The translations under genes and the position numbers were made by a program. The notes under the pieces were generated by a model. The model was not told the origin of the DNA. It did no database searches and saw only the letters and a list, made by a program, of their open reading frames with translations. A DNA stretch of 64,000 nucleotides from Prosapia bicincta (taxonomy: Eukaryota; Arthropoda; Insecta; Hemiptera; Cercopidae): assembly GCA_036971475.1 (NCBI GenBank), contig JBAIZL010000008.1, positions 7,271,001-7,335,000 of the forward strand, read 5' to 3'. Positions 13,301-27,900 of this stretch are shown piece by piece (the first letter of the stretch is position 1; every line of letters starts with the position of its first letter).

Positions 13301-16300
13301 ACAGTTTTGATAAAAGAAGAAAGTTTATTAACTTGTTAAAACCTATATAGCATCCTGTATGTAAAATAATATGCATGTTTTTAAAATGACTAGCTTCTAA
13401 AATGGTAAAAGAGTGTGTAAAGAAGTTTCATTCAATAATTATTACGCATTTCTCTGCCAATCAAAGTAAAAGAAAAATTCAATCAATGATTTGACTATAG
13501 TCACTGATATAGGTTAGTACTGATTTTGGACTATGATCCATACTAACTTTGGAACTTCAATAAGTTGTAATAAAAACTTTTCTGCATTTCCAAGCTTGTT
13601 CTTATCTCCATCGAATGTACGGAGCATTTCTAACTCATCAAGTTCTGGCAGGATTTTCAGCAAACCTCGTAACTTCTCTGCACCAATTTCATCATGTTCT
13701 CCATCTCGTATAACTTGGATGATGTTTTCGTTTGAGCTAAAAGAAAAAGAAAATTTAAAAACTTATAAACTATGGTCTATTGAAAAATTGTGCAAGAAAA
13801 AATATTACTATTTTGCACAAAATAATTTTTTTGATAAGTAGACTTAATAAATTAGTCAAGACTTTGTTAGATTTTGTGAGATTTTGTGAGATAAAATATT
13901 TTGTTAGATCTTACCTTTGATATTCGGAAATTTTTTTGATTTAAACTTTGTAATATTATTACTCAACCAAACTGAAAATGAAAGTAAATTTTTTAAAGAT
14001 TTGCCACAGCAAAATGTTTTTGACTGCACTAGGAAATCTCAATACTCCCTAAAAAAATTTTCTTTAGCTATAAGCATAATCATCATGATACTACAAGGTT
14101 TGAACTTGAAACATTTTTTCAACAACTTTTACCTGAAGCCCAACTTGATTTTACTCTTTGTATGAATTCATAATAAACTTAATTTGAACATAATGAATAA
14201 AATAAATTGCTTGTTTTATATTTTTGATATCCAGGAATAGAAAATATTTATATATATAACTTATAACCTTTTTTTATAACATGTTTTGGCTATACTATTA
14301 TTTGTACAAAATTATAGAAGTTTAGCTACCTAAAATCATACATTTTTTGTTTATTCCCGATGAAGTTTGGTCAAGTAAGTTGTAGGCACTGTAAATTTGT
14401 ACTTTCATTTTGTAAGTGGTGTTTGAGAAAAGTTTTTATCTCTATAAAAAATATTTTAAAATAGTATCTTAATCTTTATATGAACTACTGGTACCATACA
14501 ATACCCAAATTCTCATCTACTTTAAAAGATTGAGAACTACTATGAATACTCAAAAATAAAGTGTCAATAAAAATTTTTGCTCATAAGGGGAACAAATATA
14601 AGCAAAACAAAGACATCTTCACCACATTGAGAGATAAAAATGAGTTCGCAGAATATTTTTTTATAGATTGATGTATGTTGGATGGAGTTTCTTCAAATTT
14701 GGAAAATAAATACTATGAGAAAAATGAAAGCATTAAGTGAAAAACACTAGGTAAAATAATATCAGAATGAACACCAGAAAATAATTTGAAGGCTTTGTAA
14801 TGAATCCAATTTTTTCTGGGCAGAAATGGAAAATTTGTGTTCTTCAATGAATTTTTTATATCCATAAGCCTTTGATATGCATAAATTAAAAGTATTGGAA
14901 ACTGACTGGAAGCTCATGGTTCCTTGGAGCCAGTCAGTTACATTGTTGCCAAGTTGTTCAGTATACCTCTGGCATTCACTCTCTTCAGTAACATGTCATT
15001 AGGTATTAATCGCTTCAATATGGCATTAATATAGAATATTTATTGTTTTCTCTTTAATATTACTTGAGGTAATAATTATAAAAATGTTAATATTTATAAA
15101 CTTTGAACCTATTATCAACCTACATTTTGATGAAGCTGTAGTTTAGATTGTGTAAAAAGAAATTATTAAAATGAGATAATTCGTTTTTTTTCAATTTTTG
15201 TATATTACAAAAGTTAATTTAATATAAAAAAAAAATCATAATTACCTCCTAAATTGTTTCAAAAAGATGTTTATGTTGAGACTCCTTTTCGCATCAAGTA
15301 GCACAATCTGCAACAAATATTATTTAATAAATAATACATGTAAGGTATATATTTAGACTTTGTTAGAAGGAAGGTAACAAATAATAACAACTTCATTTTA
15401 ATATTTGAAAGTATACCTCAGAAGGTTCTTTGCGCCTGCTTAAAGAGTCTGTTGAATCTCTGTTGCCAAGTCGAGGTGAGGCTGTTGTTGAACTAGAAGG
15501 CGTTGGAGCTGGTGGTGCTTGTTGGCAAAATAAACCTTCCATTTCATCCCAATCTAAGTCTGCCATTGGGGAGTGTTGGTGGCTTCTTGCCACTAGTGAC
15601 CAGATATTGTGTTTACCTACAACCTAATGAAAGAATATGTAAATTACCTATAATTGATTTCGTAAACAGGGATTTTTGCAAGAATCTTAAAAAGAAATGT
15701 TCAACTTGTTTATGAAAGTATGATGTAATATAAGAATCAATAGATTCAAATGTACTCAAATTAATTTCCTGAACACCTGGGAATGTAAGCAGTAAGCAAA
15801 GAGTATGTGGAAGTATTTCATAAAGATATTAATCATAAGGAAAAGAAGTACCAAGGAAGGTGGAACTAGAATTAAGTGGTCGACTATTGTTTTATGTTGA
15901 ACCGTGAGGTGAAGACAGGCAATCCAACAAGAGAAAAATTCCAACAGAAAAAATATTTAGCCATTGTGAGATAATGAAACTGTTTCTAGTGTAAATTTAA
16001 ATTACTTGCGCACAATAAAAATTAAACAAATTTTGAAATTTATAAATTATATTGATAATTGGCTAGTACAATAAATATAATTTTTTAAAATATTTAAAGT
16101 TTGTGTAATTTTATTATATACAACATTTTATTTTAAAATTATTCTAAATACAAAACTCTTTTAGTGTGGTAAACATAACCATTTTACAATTATTGTTACT
16201 AAAATTGTTCAAAACCAAATAAATTAATTCGGGTTTCACAGTAAGTGGAAATGTGATTTTAAATATACAATACTTCTTTAAAAATTGTGTTTTCAACCCT

Positions 16301-19300
16301 ATTGCTTCAATTTCATTCACATTTATAAGGTTTGAAACAAATCTTGTCAAAACACCAGATGTCAGTAAAACACCTGACTGACATTGATTTTATTGTCTAG
16401 AAAATCATAATTATTACTAATGTAACCAGTATAGATAAAAATCTCTCATGATTTTTGAAAAGTTGAATTTTTGCTTTATAATTCATATAGCATATAATAT
16501 TTTATTCTGCTACAGAGACATGTTATTTTATATTCTACAGTAATGTTACAGGTTAGTTGATTTATGTTTAAATAATACAATCAAGTTATTGGTTTATATG
16601 AACATTTTTTTTGTATTTCAGTATTCCTACCAAATTATAGTTATAAGTATGAATGTTTAATCATCTTTTTATGTGACTGTTGTATTTATAGAAGCTAATA
16701 ATTTGTGTACAAAAAGTATTCATTATTATTAAGAACTTTGTATGAATTATATTAAATATACTAGTATACGTCCATTACGTGTTATAGGCCTAATGTCGAT
16801 AGCGACCTAGTTATCGAAACGTCGCCATAGGAGAATAAAATATCACACTTGACTCGCAAAATAACCTTCTTCTATTTCTATGAGTTTTTACTATTTTTTG
16901 TTACTTCTTTTATAAAATTGGGCAAGTTTTTACCAGGTTACCTTGTTATTTGGAATTTTATTCCAATTAATTGTCTTCATTTTTGTTCTAGGTGTTGGTG
17001 TTTCTTGCTGTGGTAATTTGTTGCATAACGTATCAGGAGGATCAGGCACTGCAGCTGTTGGCATAGGCGGATTCAATAAAGGCGGGGGAGGAGGACCACC
17101 CATGGTGGACTTTGGGAGTGAGTTAGGAAGCTGAGGAGGGGCCAGTGGTGGGGGTGGTGGAGGTGGTGGTGGGCCAGGTACTGGAGGAGGTGGTGGTGGT
17201 GGAGGGGGTCCAGGGGAGGAAGTGTTTAAGCTCTGTTTCCGACTGCCACACAGTGGATGTTTGGCTGTCAAACTGGGAGACCTTAGGAGCCTCGTTGCGT
17301 CTTCACGACCTTCTAACAAGGTAGCTCTGTGCACAAGCCTCTCTGCGGTGTCCCACACAATGTCACTAATAGCCTCTCTTGGGTCGATGCGCAGAAGATG
17401 TTGTAATATGCTAAGGAATGGAATCTCTTGTGGTGTGTCGGCTACCTGCAATTATCACAAATTTAAATTAAAGAACTTCAATTTTTCTTTTTTATTAAAA
17501 GAGCACTATTTTCTTTATTAATTCATGATTGTATAAATATATGGATCATCGGTATGTTTTATGAATGAATTTATGAATATGTTAAAGTAAGTACAATAGG
17601 GCTTTAACTATTAGTTATTTACTTACTTTACTTTATCCAATGCCAGATCTATCTTGGCATCTCTGCCATTCTCTACCTAGTTTCCCAGTAGAGACAATAC
17701 TAACTTCTCTCTTCCATGTCTTGCAAAGCTGTGCAGCTCTGAAGATGGATCTGTCCAATTATCCGAGGCTGCTAATTCTATTTTATGTAATTGGGCTTGC
17801 AAATCGTCATGGCCCATAAGCATTCTGAATCTGGCAACAGCTTTCCCTCTAGGTAGGCTATGTGGTATTAGCACTGTGTGCGCCAGGTCCCTCCATATCT
17901 TTCCGGCACTTGTTTCTTTTTGGCTTTCCCTTGTTCTTTTATTGATTGTTGATTCAATCAAGCTTCTTGCTGTCAGTAGGGATATTGGATTATCAGGCTG
18001 TGGCAAAGTGTTACCTTTCTTCGCTAGTTTGTTTGCTCATAAATTTCTCTCAGTGCCGACAAGACTACAAAGAGATTGCAGCAGAATGTACCACCCTTCC
18101 TCAATCATGCCTGCCATGGTCTTTCGTCCGTTCATTGTTTGCACACAGTCAGTGGAGGTATTACTAGATAAAGCAATTATGGCAGCCTGTGAATTCATGA
18201 AGATCACAACTCGTGTTGACTTTCCGGAAATTGAACAAAGTTTCTTTGACAGCTTGTACTATAGCCACAATCTCACTATCAAAGCTGTTGGCATTAATTC
18301 TGATGAATTGCAACCCTCGAAGTGGTCGCTGTAAAAGCCAGCTCCAGAGGCATGTTTTACCATCAGTGTGTACATGGATTCAATTGTCTTTGCTGTATAG
18401 ATCCGTAATCGTTTCTAAAGCAGCGGAGCAGCCTTTAAGATGGGGGTGGCTTTGATTATCTAACATACCGAATTCCAGGTTAACCAAGTTAGTTAAAAAA
18501 ATTAAACAGTACAAGGACGGGCCCCTAAATGACAGTTATAGGGAGCTGGATGTGAAGTCATTGTGTAATAAAAAATTAAGAAGCTAAAAAATTCAAGTTT
18601 TAACCTATAAGTAGTAACTTATAAAGCACTAGGTCATGGTACTTAATGTATAAAGAAAATAAACACATTCATCTAATAACTTGTACCTTTTATTGAAATA
18701 AAATAATATGTAAATATTCAAGAAAAACACAAATTTCGTGTATATAAAATTTATGTCCTGTCATATGCTACAATTCACCAATTTTTAAAACAACTTTGGT
18801 GAAAAAATCCGCTTGACTACTTATGGCGCTTGGATATTTATTTTGTTTTTTTCGATCTAGGGGGGCAAAGTATATTTTGGCTCTCAGCATGCTCTTAGAG
18901 GAACAACATAAATATTTTTTTGTGTATTTTTTTCATTTTTAATTTTATTTTTATTAACATTTTTTTTTTTTTATTTATAGTAAATGATCTATTTCAAATC
19001 TTTGACATCATTTCATTTCCACAGTTTAGCCATAGATTTCCCTTTCAATTTTCAACAGAGTGAGTGTTATCCGAGTGTTTTATTATCTGAGAACGTGGAT
19101 TCAGATAATGTATATTGAGAAACCTCATCCTACATTACCTTGGTAATCAAGGCTCTATTGTAGTTGTGCATTCATATTTCATGTTGTAACATTGAAATTA
19201 ATGTTTTATAACCACAAATGGAAAAAATTAATTTTAACAACTTGTAAATTGGTTGTATTAATGGTTTACTAAACAAAATTAAACATTTTTGCTTTTATAT

Positions 19301-21866
19301 ATTTAGGTAGAAATAATTATAAATAAAAAAAAAAAACGTACTGTAATTATTTTGAAAAATAATAGACAAGAATAATAATGGGTACCTAAATCAAAGACGG
19401 CGTGTAATAAATTGTTGTAATTATTAGAAACAATGCCAACAGGAGTAAAATATAAGAAAGTAGCTCATTTAGTTGAATGTGACTATTGATTAGTACATAT
19501 TCAAGAAGTTCTTAATATACTCATTTACACTTCTATTAGGAATATTTGTATGTATTCGAATACATTTTTCTGACAGTATTATTTAAATTTTGACAATAGA
19601 GTCATTCCGAAACGTGTATACAAAGGAAAATATTGTGATGTTAGAATAGGCAGAAAAATGTACTTGAATATATACATATGCAAGACGTAGTATATAAGCC
19701 TAAATTTTAAATTCCTATTTAAAATAATTAAAGTGGATCAATTTTTGTGTGAATAAGTAAACTACAAACACTGTTTTCTACCATTAAAATATAAATGTTT
19801 AAAAAGGAGCAAAATAATTATGTCTTAACATTCATTCAGTATTATAACAAACACATTTTTTTCGTAGTTTTGTCATCTGAACAACTAGCTAATCAGAGTA
19901 ACAATGAAATTCATGGCGTAAGAGATAGTTTTTGGTTTGTCGTACTTACTTGTCTAAGAGTGGCGTAGAACACTTCCAGATGAGAGTTGAGGTCCACATC
20001 ATGTGGTGAGTGAAGAACTTGAGTGTCGTCACTTTCTCTCTGCTCATCAAAGACATCGAGTTGTACACCTAGGTCTGGAAGGCCACGAGCACTTCGTCTG
20101 AAAAGGCAATAAATTCATATTATTTGCTTCTATCTCCTCGCTAGTATACATTTATACACATTAGTACATAGGAACATACAATATACTTTACTTATTACAC
20201 TTTGGCTATTACTTGCGACCAGACTCTTTGTTAACTAAAGGTTGTTCAATTGTTAACTTACACTTGGAGAAAACGTTTTCGTCTTACGACTTCTTCAGCC
20301 TCTCTGGGAAGCAGAAGTCCAACATTTTTGGAAAAAAACTTTGAGGGTTAGGAAAACACACGCATTCAATTCAACAAAACGTGTCTTGAAGGCTGAAAAA
20401 GTCGTAAGACGAAAACGTTTCCTCCAAATATAAGTTAACGATTTAATAACCTTTAGTTAACAAAAGTCTGGTCTCAAGTAATAGCAAAAGTGTAATAAGT
20501 AATGAACAACTATTTCGTCATGAACAGCAACAAGATTTCAATATTCCCATGTAGCACTTACTTTTTGTATAAAAAAGGAGGGTGTTTTGGAAGGTGTAGC
20601 CCTTCATCAATTCAGAACTGACACTCACCTCTGGGATTTATGGGTACAGTTTGTACAAAGTTTATAGATTTGTCATTCAATTCCTCCTGTTAGTTCACAC
20701 TCTCCCTATACATATCTTGTTCAAATTTTCAATCGTTAATAAAATACTTTTTATTCATCCACTCAAGCTGTAATACATTTTCTTAAACTGGTAATGGTTT
20801 ATACTAGATGTTAATACAGTTTTTTCAAATAATAATTCATTTATTAAATTTAATAATGAATTAATTTTAGTTGTAATTTTAATTAAATGGGATGATATAA
20901 CTATATTGCATACCTTGTCTCTTTTAAGAAACGTTTTCCTTCCTTACAGACCTTAAATTAATTCAATAAATTTACTTAATGAATTAATATTTTTTTAAAA
21001 CTGTTTTAACATCAAGTGTCATCCACTACAAGTTAAAAAAATATATTTGATCTTGAGTAGATACAAAAAAGTATTTTATTAACGATTAAAAATTTGAACA
21101 GGATATATTAAAAGGAGTGGAACTAATAGTTGGAATTGAAAAATGTAATTTTGTCATCTGCTGCAAACATTCATAAAATGTTTTATTACAGTAACTTACA
21201 ACATGGTTTATAGAAATCCCAGCCCAAAGAATATGAAATGTTATTAAAACCAGTCTTAAAGAGTTATAAACAATAACTTTGCTATACTATGGCCATGAAG
21301 ATTACCCCAGGTCATTGTCGCCAATGTTTTAAAATCTTTCTGCGAATTTGACAGCCAGTAGGTTCTGTCTGAGACGCTGCATTATATCTCCAGCCAAGTA
21401 GAGGGTAGACCCCTCTTCATCAAAATCGAATACATGTCTACTTCAGGTGTGCCAATCTGATCATGCCAAAATTCCCCGATACTCCCCCAGTACCAGGGGA
21501 ACCTATATCCACAAGCCTTACTTGCCCTTTTTGGGCTGTAGAAGTCACGGCTCTTTCGAACACAAAAAAAAGTCTCCATTAAGGGACATTCTGTTTAGTA
21601 AGTATGTTATAATTCTGCTACATTTGAAATCGACAAATATTAGGGGACGTCGCTAAACTCTAAACACTAGACATTGCAAGAACACTAAATGATTAGTGGT
21701 ACAGTAAAGTGTGTTGCATAGTTGTAAGTATTGAGGGGCCGTATCCGCAAAGGGGCTGTGATAGAGTTTAGTTCTATTAGCGCAGTAGGCAACAGTAACC
21801 CTCGCTATTCGCTGGTTCGGTATTCGCGGTTGGCAAAATTAAATGATATTCCCCTAATACGTATCG

Positions 21867-21917
<51 letters not shown>

Positions 21918-24900
21918 AAGAAAGATAGTATAGTTCCTGTGCAGGTTGTAGGATAATGTGTTCTCGTCTTATTTATTTAGTATAGCACTGTAGTTATTTA
22001 TCACAAAGAAATCTGATTATTCTCCAAACCCCCGTTATACCGTACACTAATAGGCCTACTACTTAAAAGATAGGCATTCCTTATTTATAACAAGTGGCGT
22101 TATCGTCACTGACAAACAATGATGAGTCAATCCGCCGCCCGGATCCAACTAGATACATAGGTTTAGCATCACTTCTGTTTACTTACTTTTGATTTAGTAG
22201 TTGGATTTAGTAGATTTAGATGTTGGATTTTCGGAATCCAAACATCGATAATCGTATCCAACGGATGTAACTAACTCGGGTTTTGTTTTTTCCAGTCAGT
22301 TATAAACAGGTTGCAACCCCCCGGATTATTGTAAATGGGCTCGTGGTGTGATTGACATTAAAAAAAAACTTTAATAACCTTTATCCTCTTGTACTTACAG
22401 AAACTCGCCCGGTCATTTGTTTGTCTAAACAATTGTGTCTAACTATTAACTCAGGCAGACTGGCTGTCTGTTTAATATCTCTATCAAGACAGGTTACATT
22501 AAATTCTCGTTTATGTTTATAAAAGAGATTTAATTTTCAAAACAATTTTATATTCAAAATATTACATTTATTTTATAATTTGCTTATTGTTTTTTGTTAT
22601 TCAACAAATTAAAATATTTAAGTTTAAACCTTTTGAAAATGTTCTCTGACAAAGTTAGGTTTAATGCATTCTAGTATTTTATATTTTCTGATTTTGTTAA
22701 AAAAAATATTTAAAAACATTAAATTTAAAACATACCTTTGGCAATCAATTACAACTTACGTGGCTTTGTTAAAACATTTAATATTAACACTAGTTCACTT
22801 TTAAATTTTGAAACAACAAACTAAACGTAACAAAGCCACCAATAACATTTTAATAAATTTAGAAAATCACATTATTTAAAGTTTTATAAAACGTTTTACA
22901 ATTGCTACCCCATCTTGCTCCTCGTTGCGAGAGAGTGCTTGGTCAATTTCCCACAGAAACGTAACACGTGAATTCGGAAATGCCTCCATTGTGCATTCAG
23001 AAACTTGTGAGAATTTTCCTGCTAGCTCTGTCGATGAAACATCTTTTCAAAAAAACCAGAATTTCTTTTAAACAAAGCCGATTTTACATTTACTAAACAA
23101 CAAATATATCACTTAACATACTTATAGCAATTGGAATTTATGCGGTATGTTACAAGGGTTACAAGGCTTATCGTGGCAGCTAGTCTTGGAAACGTCGTGT
23201 CTATTTATAAAATTGTTTCGTGAATTTTCTTATTTAGTTTTTTCCCCTTTAATTGTTTATCCAAGCCATGATGTCATCAAACTTTGACAAAAAAAAGGCA
23301 AAAATACATTATGCCGTTGATTAAGGAAATCGATCTTTCAGAAAAATTAAAATGTGGTGAAAGCATAGCATCTGTCGCAAAGCATTTTAGCGTTGAACCA
23401 ACAGTGTGTTACACAAAGAAAACTTAGGAAAATATAAGGAGTGACGGAGAAGATAAGTTTTTTTCTAAATCAAATTAACAATATTTAAAAGATTATTTTT
23501 CTAAACTTAGGAGTTAAATATTTAGTGGATAGTGTTTAACAGAGAAGAATACGTGTGTCTGTGTATGTGAGCGCGTATATTTAATAGCATTTTATTGTTT
23601 TTGAATTGATAAAAACCTTAGTAAACAATAAAAAATAACACTAAACACTTGTAAATAATTACAAACTTACCTATAGTAGCACTTACTTATATTTGTTGAG
23701 GACGGTCGTTTAACTTCTAATGTAACTCCTGACCCTAACTCTTGAGTTACAGTCTGAGTTGACAATGGGACACATCTCCCGAATCGGCCGTCCTCAACAA
23801 ATATAAGTAAGTGCTACTATAGGTAAGTTTGTAATTATTTACAAGTGTTTAGTGAAAACTAGTAGCTCACGTCAAGATGGAATCAACAAATATAAAAACA
23901 TGTGTAATTATACAGTACGTGATATACCACGCATAGTACATACAGTACGTATATATACTGTTTTATAAGTGTGCAGTATAGCTATAGCTGTACCTAATGT
24001 TAACATATTTTATGTGGAACGTAACGCTCCACTTTCCATATACAGTTGGTTTCAGTATTCGCGGTAAGTTAGGGGAACGTAACCCCCGCGAATTACGACG
24101 GATCACTGTATTTTATTGTTATAGATTTATTAATACTATTTATTTATTGTTATATTGTGAATTGCTTTTAGATATTTATCGTTATATATTTATTGTTATA
24201 TCTTTATTGTTGTTTTATTACTACTATTTATTCATTGTTTACTGAAGTTTGTTTGTTGGTATATATTTATTTTTTATGTTTTTGTATTTTCTTATTTTAA
24301 CTAAAATGTTTTACCTAAGTCACTGCCCTTGATTGACGATGGTAACAAAATTTGGGTTTTCTTAAAATAAAAAATAATCAATTACCGCGGCTTACAATAG
24401 TTACATTATTGTAAGAAAAGCCGATTTAGTTCCACCAATAAGACAACAGTGTTTGAGTGTCATCGCAGCGTCTGTCAGTCCAATCTATCGCATTGTTGTG
24501 CGAGTGCCAAATCTCGCCACATGTTCCCCACTTGGCCGTCGGATACTCGTGCATCCAAACACTTCAAAGCATTGTTGCACACACTAAAGGGTTTGGGTTT
24601 CTAAGAGCTGTTGCCAGGCTCCGTTGGCGATTACGTCATCAATAAAGACGGCATTGTTGTCAGACACGGGGAGTTTTGTTTTGCCGGACTTTGCTGTGCT
24701 GTAGTAGCTACATGGATTAACCACAATTTGTCCGTTCAGGCTGACCAGGGACGTGGTCAGGATTGAATTTCGGGGGGTGTCCAAGGGGAGAATCTATGAG
24801 TTCGAAATAGGTCCACTTGTCAGTATAAAAGGAGACACAAGAATAAATTTGAAAAAAATTGTTCAAATGTTTTTACTTAATAACAATAATAATTCATTGA

Positions 24901-27900
24901 TTAAATTTAATTAATTAATTTTTGTTTATAAGGGAGATAAAAGTTTCAATAAAGGGGTAAGGTATGCAATATAGTTATTTCGTTCCATTTGGTTTAAAAT
25001 GAGTGATAACGTATTATTTTATAAAAAGAGTGATATAATTTTATAGGTTATGTGATAAAACAGCTGTTTTAACGCATATGTTATGTTACTTTATTTATAT
25101 TAATTGTTATTTAATAAAAAGTAACTAAAACGAAACTTTCTTTGTTGACCTAAGTAGGAATTTTTGTTTTTATTACTGGCTATTTGAAAAAAACTGTGGT
25201 AACATCAAGAGTAATCCACTAAAAGTTTAGAAAAATGTATTCGAACTTTAATAGATGATAAAATTATTATATTAACTATTAAAACATTGAACAAGATATA
25301 TATATAGTCGTTTCGTTCGGCCGTAATACCCAGGGGAACTCTACTCACTATCCTGAACATCTCTCCGTTTCGGCCGGTGGTAAACAATGACTCGCCTACT
25401 AGCGCTTCCCCACAGTACAACTTTTTTTATTTTAAGTTTAAATATAAAATAATCAGGTTTTTTATTCTATAATATTCTAAAGAAAATGAGTCCAAATGCG
25501 ACTGAAATGCTTCATATCTACGGTAAGAAAGTCGGTAAAAACCGATGACGTAATGTAATTGCTTGAAATGGTATGGGCCTACATAAAGTCATGTGGGCAA
25601 CGGAGGAACCATACTTTCAAAATTAAAGGTGTAGAAACACTTTTATCGATGGTGTGACAACAGATCTGTAGAGTAAATACGTAATTCACACAATGAACAT
25701 CGAAGAGGACTGAAAAAGCGAAGGACTAGATGAACAGATTGTAAGAGTGTTCGTCATAAACTTGTGCCCTGGAGACTTTGACAGTGGAAGTGACAGTAGT
25801 GTTGTCAGAGTGTTCGTCATAAACTTGTGCCCTGGAGACTTTGACAGTGGAAGTGACAGTAGTGATGTCAGAGTGTTCGTCATAAACTTGTGCCCTGGAG
25901 ACTTTGACAGTGGAAGTGACAGTAGTGTTGTCAGAGTGTTCGTCATAAAATTGTGGCCTGGAGACTTTGACAGTGGAAGTGACAGTAGTGATGTCAGAGT
26001 GTTCGTCATAAACTTGTGCCCTGGAGACTTTGACAGTGGAAGTGACAGTAGTGTTGTCAGAGTGTTCGTCATAAACTTGTGCCCTGGAGACTTTGACAGT
26101 GGAAGTGACAGTAGTGTTGTCAGAGTGTTCGTCATAAACTTGTGCCCTGGAGACTTTGACAGTGGAAGTGACAGTAGTGCAACTGAAGACAATCTCGAGT
26201 GCTCAGGGCCACTGTAAATCTACGCAATTACAACAATTTTTCAAATTGCTTCAAGTGGCAGAAGTCAGGGTATTTCTTATGCCTTTACGTTTTAGTTAAT
26301 GTGTAAATATTTATTTTTAATTGTTTTTTAAAAATTTTTTACATTGTTTGGTTTCTTAGTTATATTATGTTACTAAAAATCTCTATCCACCGAGTATGAT
26401 CAGTTGTAACATTAACAAATGTACTAAACTTAAAAGGCTGTAATCTTTTAACTGTCATCTTTTAAAGGCACATGTTTTAAAAATCAATTTTCAGACAGCT
26501 TGTCTTGTCTCATGTACAAACGTAAAGTTTGTGAAAAATAAATTGTTTTTAGCTATTAAATTCATTGTAAACCATTATTTATTCGTGATAATATTTACCG
26601 GTTCAATCATGTCATATGTGTTGAGTAATTTTTCGTAGCCTATTTGTTAAGTTAATTATTTTAATGTATTGCAAATAGTCTTGGTTATTGTTATTTAATA
26701 GTTTTAATAATTTAATTTGTGTTAATAAAAGTTGTATCATATTAACAGATTGAAGAATACAATTTAAACATTTTATTGTCATTGCATATAGTTGTCTATT
26801 TTTATCCTAGTTTATGAAGCATTTTGGTTGCGTTTGGACTCATTTTCTTCATAAGGTTTTGTAAAATTCGAAAAAATTGAACATTTAAAGTTTTAAAATT
26901 GATATAAAAAGAAGTTGTAGTCTACTGTGTGGCAGCGCTAGTAGGCGAGTCATTGTTTACTACCGGCCGGTCAGGCGAGAAGGTCGGGAGGGTGAGTCGA
27001 GTTCCGAGACGTCGAATAATCCCCTGGGTATCATGGCCGAGCGGAACTTATAATCCGGAGTGTGAAACAGAAGGGATTGAGAAACGGAGCCAAAGTTCTA
27101 GAACAGGGTTGGCCAACTGGTGGCCCGTTGGGTTATTCTTTGCGGCCCGCCAATAGTTTTTCAAACTTAAAAAAGAAATATTTATTTAATAAAGTTATAC
27201 AAAATTGGCTCAGCGGATCAGTTGAAGCCATCAAACTGCCTCAAAACTTACAACTTTTCATCTAATTTAAAAAAAGTTTCCCCCGGGTAGTAATTTCAGT
27301 ACCATAACCGCAATAAATATATTTCCCGGACCCTGCACCACTCATAGGTGTCGCCCGTGGTTACGCCCCCCCCCCCCTGTAAGTTGGACAACTCTGAGCT
27401 ACAAAATGGTTATTTACAGATTACTTATAAAAGTCCCCAACAAATAAATTGACATTAGTAAGAAGTTAAAATATAAGTTGAACTGTAGATGCAGGTCTTA
27501 GATATAGAACTCTGAGGTAACAGCTGTCAGATGTAATTACTAAATAAAACCCAGACAGAATTTAATGTTTTTTATTTGTATTTAAAAATGCATATACCTA
27601 GAAATTTTAATATGGGGAGTGCCGGACATCCAGTGCACCCCTTAGCTGGGTTGTTTTTATTATTTAATTTGGTCGACTGATTTCTATTGGACAAGAAAAA
27701 GTAGATAGATCAATATTTACATCAATTTCATATTACAAAAATATAGGTGAAAAAACCCTAAAACCACAAAAATTAATAAAAAAACAACTAAAATAAGTTA
27801 CCTAAGATTAAACCCTTATGTACATTTCGATGACAAAGTCATCATCTTCAGAGCTTCCTATTACAAAAGTACAATCTAGAATACAAAAAAATTAACAAAC

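Larger units (their letters stand above)
25310..27047 (+). mobile_element. 1.74-kb inverted-repeat element with internal 63-bp tandem array
   Basis: Left GTTTCGTTCGGCCGTAATAC (with CCAGGGG) and right, reverse complemented, GTTCCGCTCGGCCATGATAC (with CCAGGGG). Inversion continues through AAACAATGACTCGCCTACTA and, further in, AAGAAAATGAGTCCAAA at 25481 and its complement at 26828-26846. Superfamily not identified; probably a DNA transposon derivative whose coding part has collapsed to the tandem array at 25747-26190. Confidence 0.6.

Noticed and set aside
13533..13841. Plus-strand 102-codon ORF
   Set aside because: Antisense shadow of the FH2 exon at 13548-13736.
16943..17134. Plus-strand glycine-rich ORF
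   Set aside because: Antisense of the proline-rich FH1 exon of the formin.
21382..21579. Minus-strand [23 protein letters not shown]
   Set aside because: No recognisable domain; its plus-strand partner is equally open; insufficient evidence.
21791..24110. A single 2.3-kb pogo transposon joining the ends at 21791 and 24110 around the HTH remnant
   Set aside because: The left end lacks a TA, the 24041-24110 piece is already bounded by TACAGT on both sides, and the HTH remnant is placed too near the wrong end; kept as separate fragments.
24584..24784. Minus-strand [22 protein letters not shown] with downstream frames
   Set aside because: Protein-like composition but no family recognised and no splice context; could be a transposon fragment, not supported enough to annotate.
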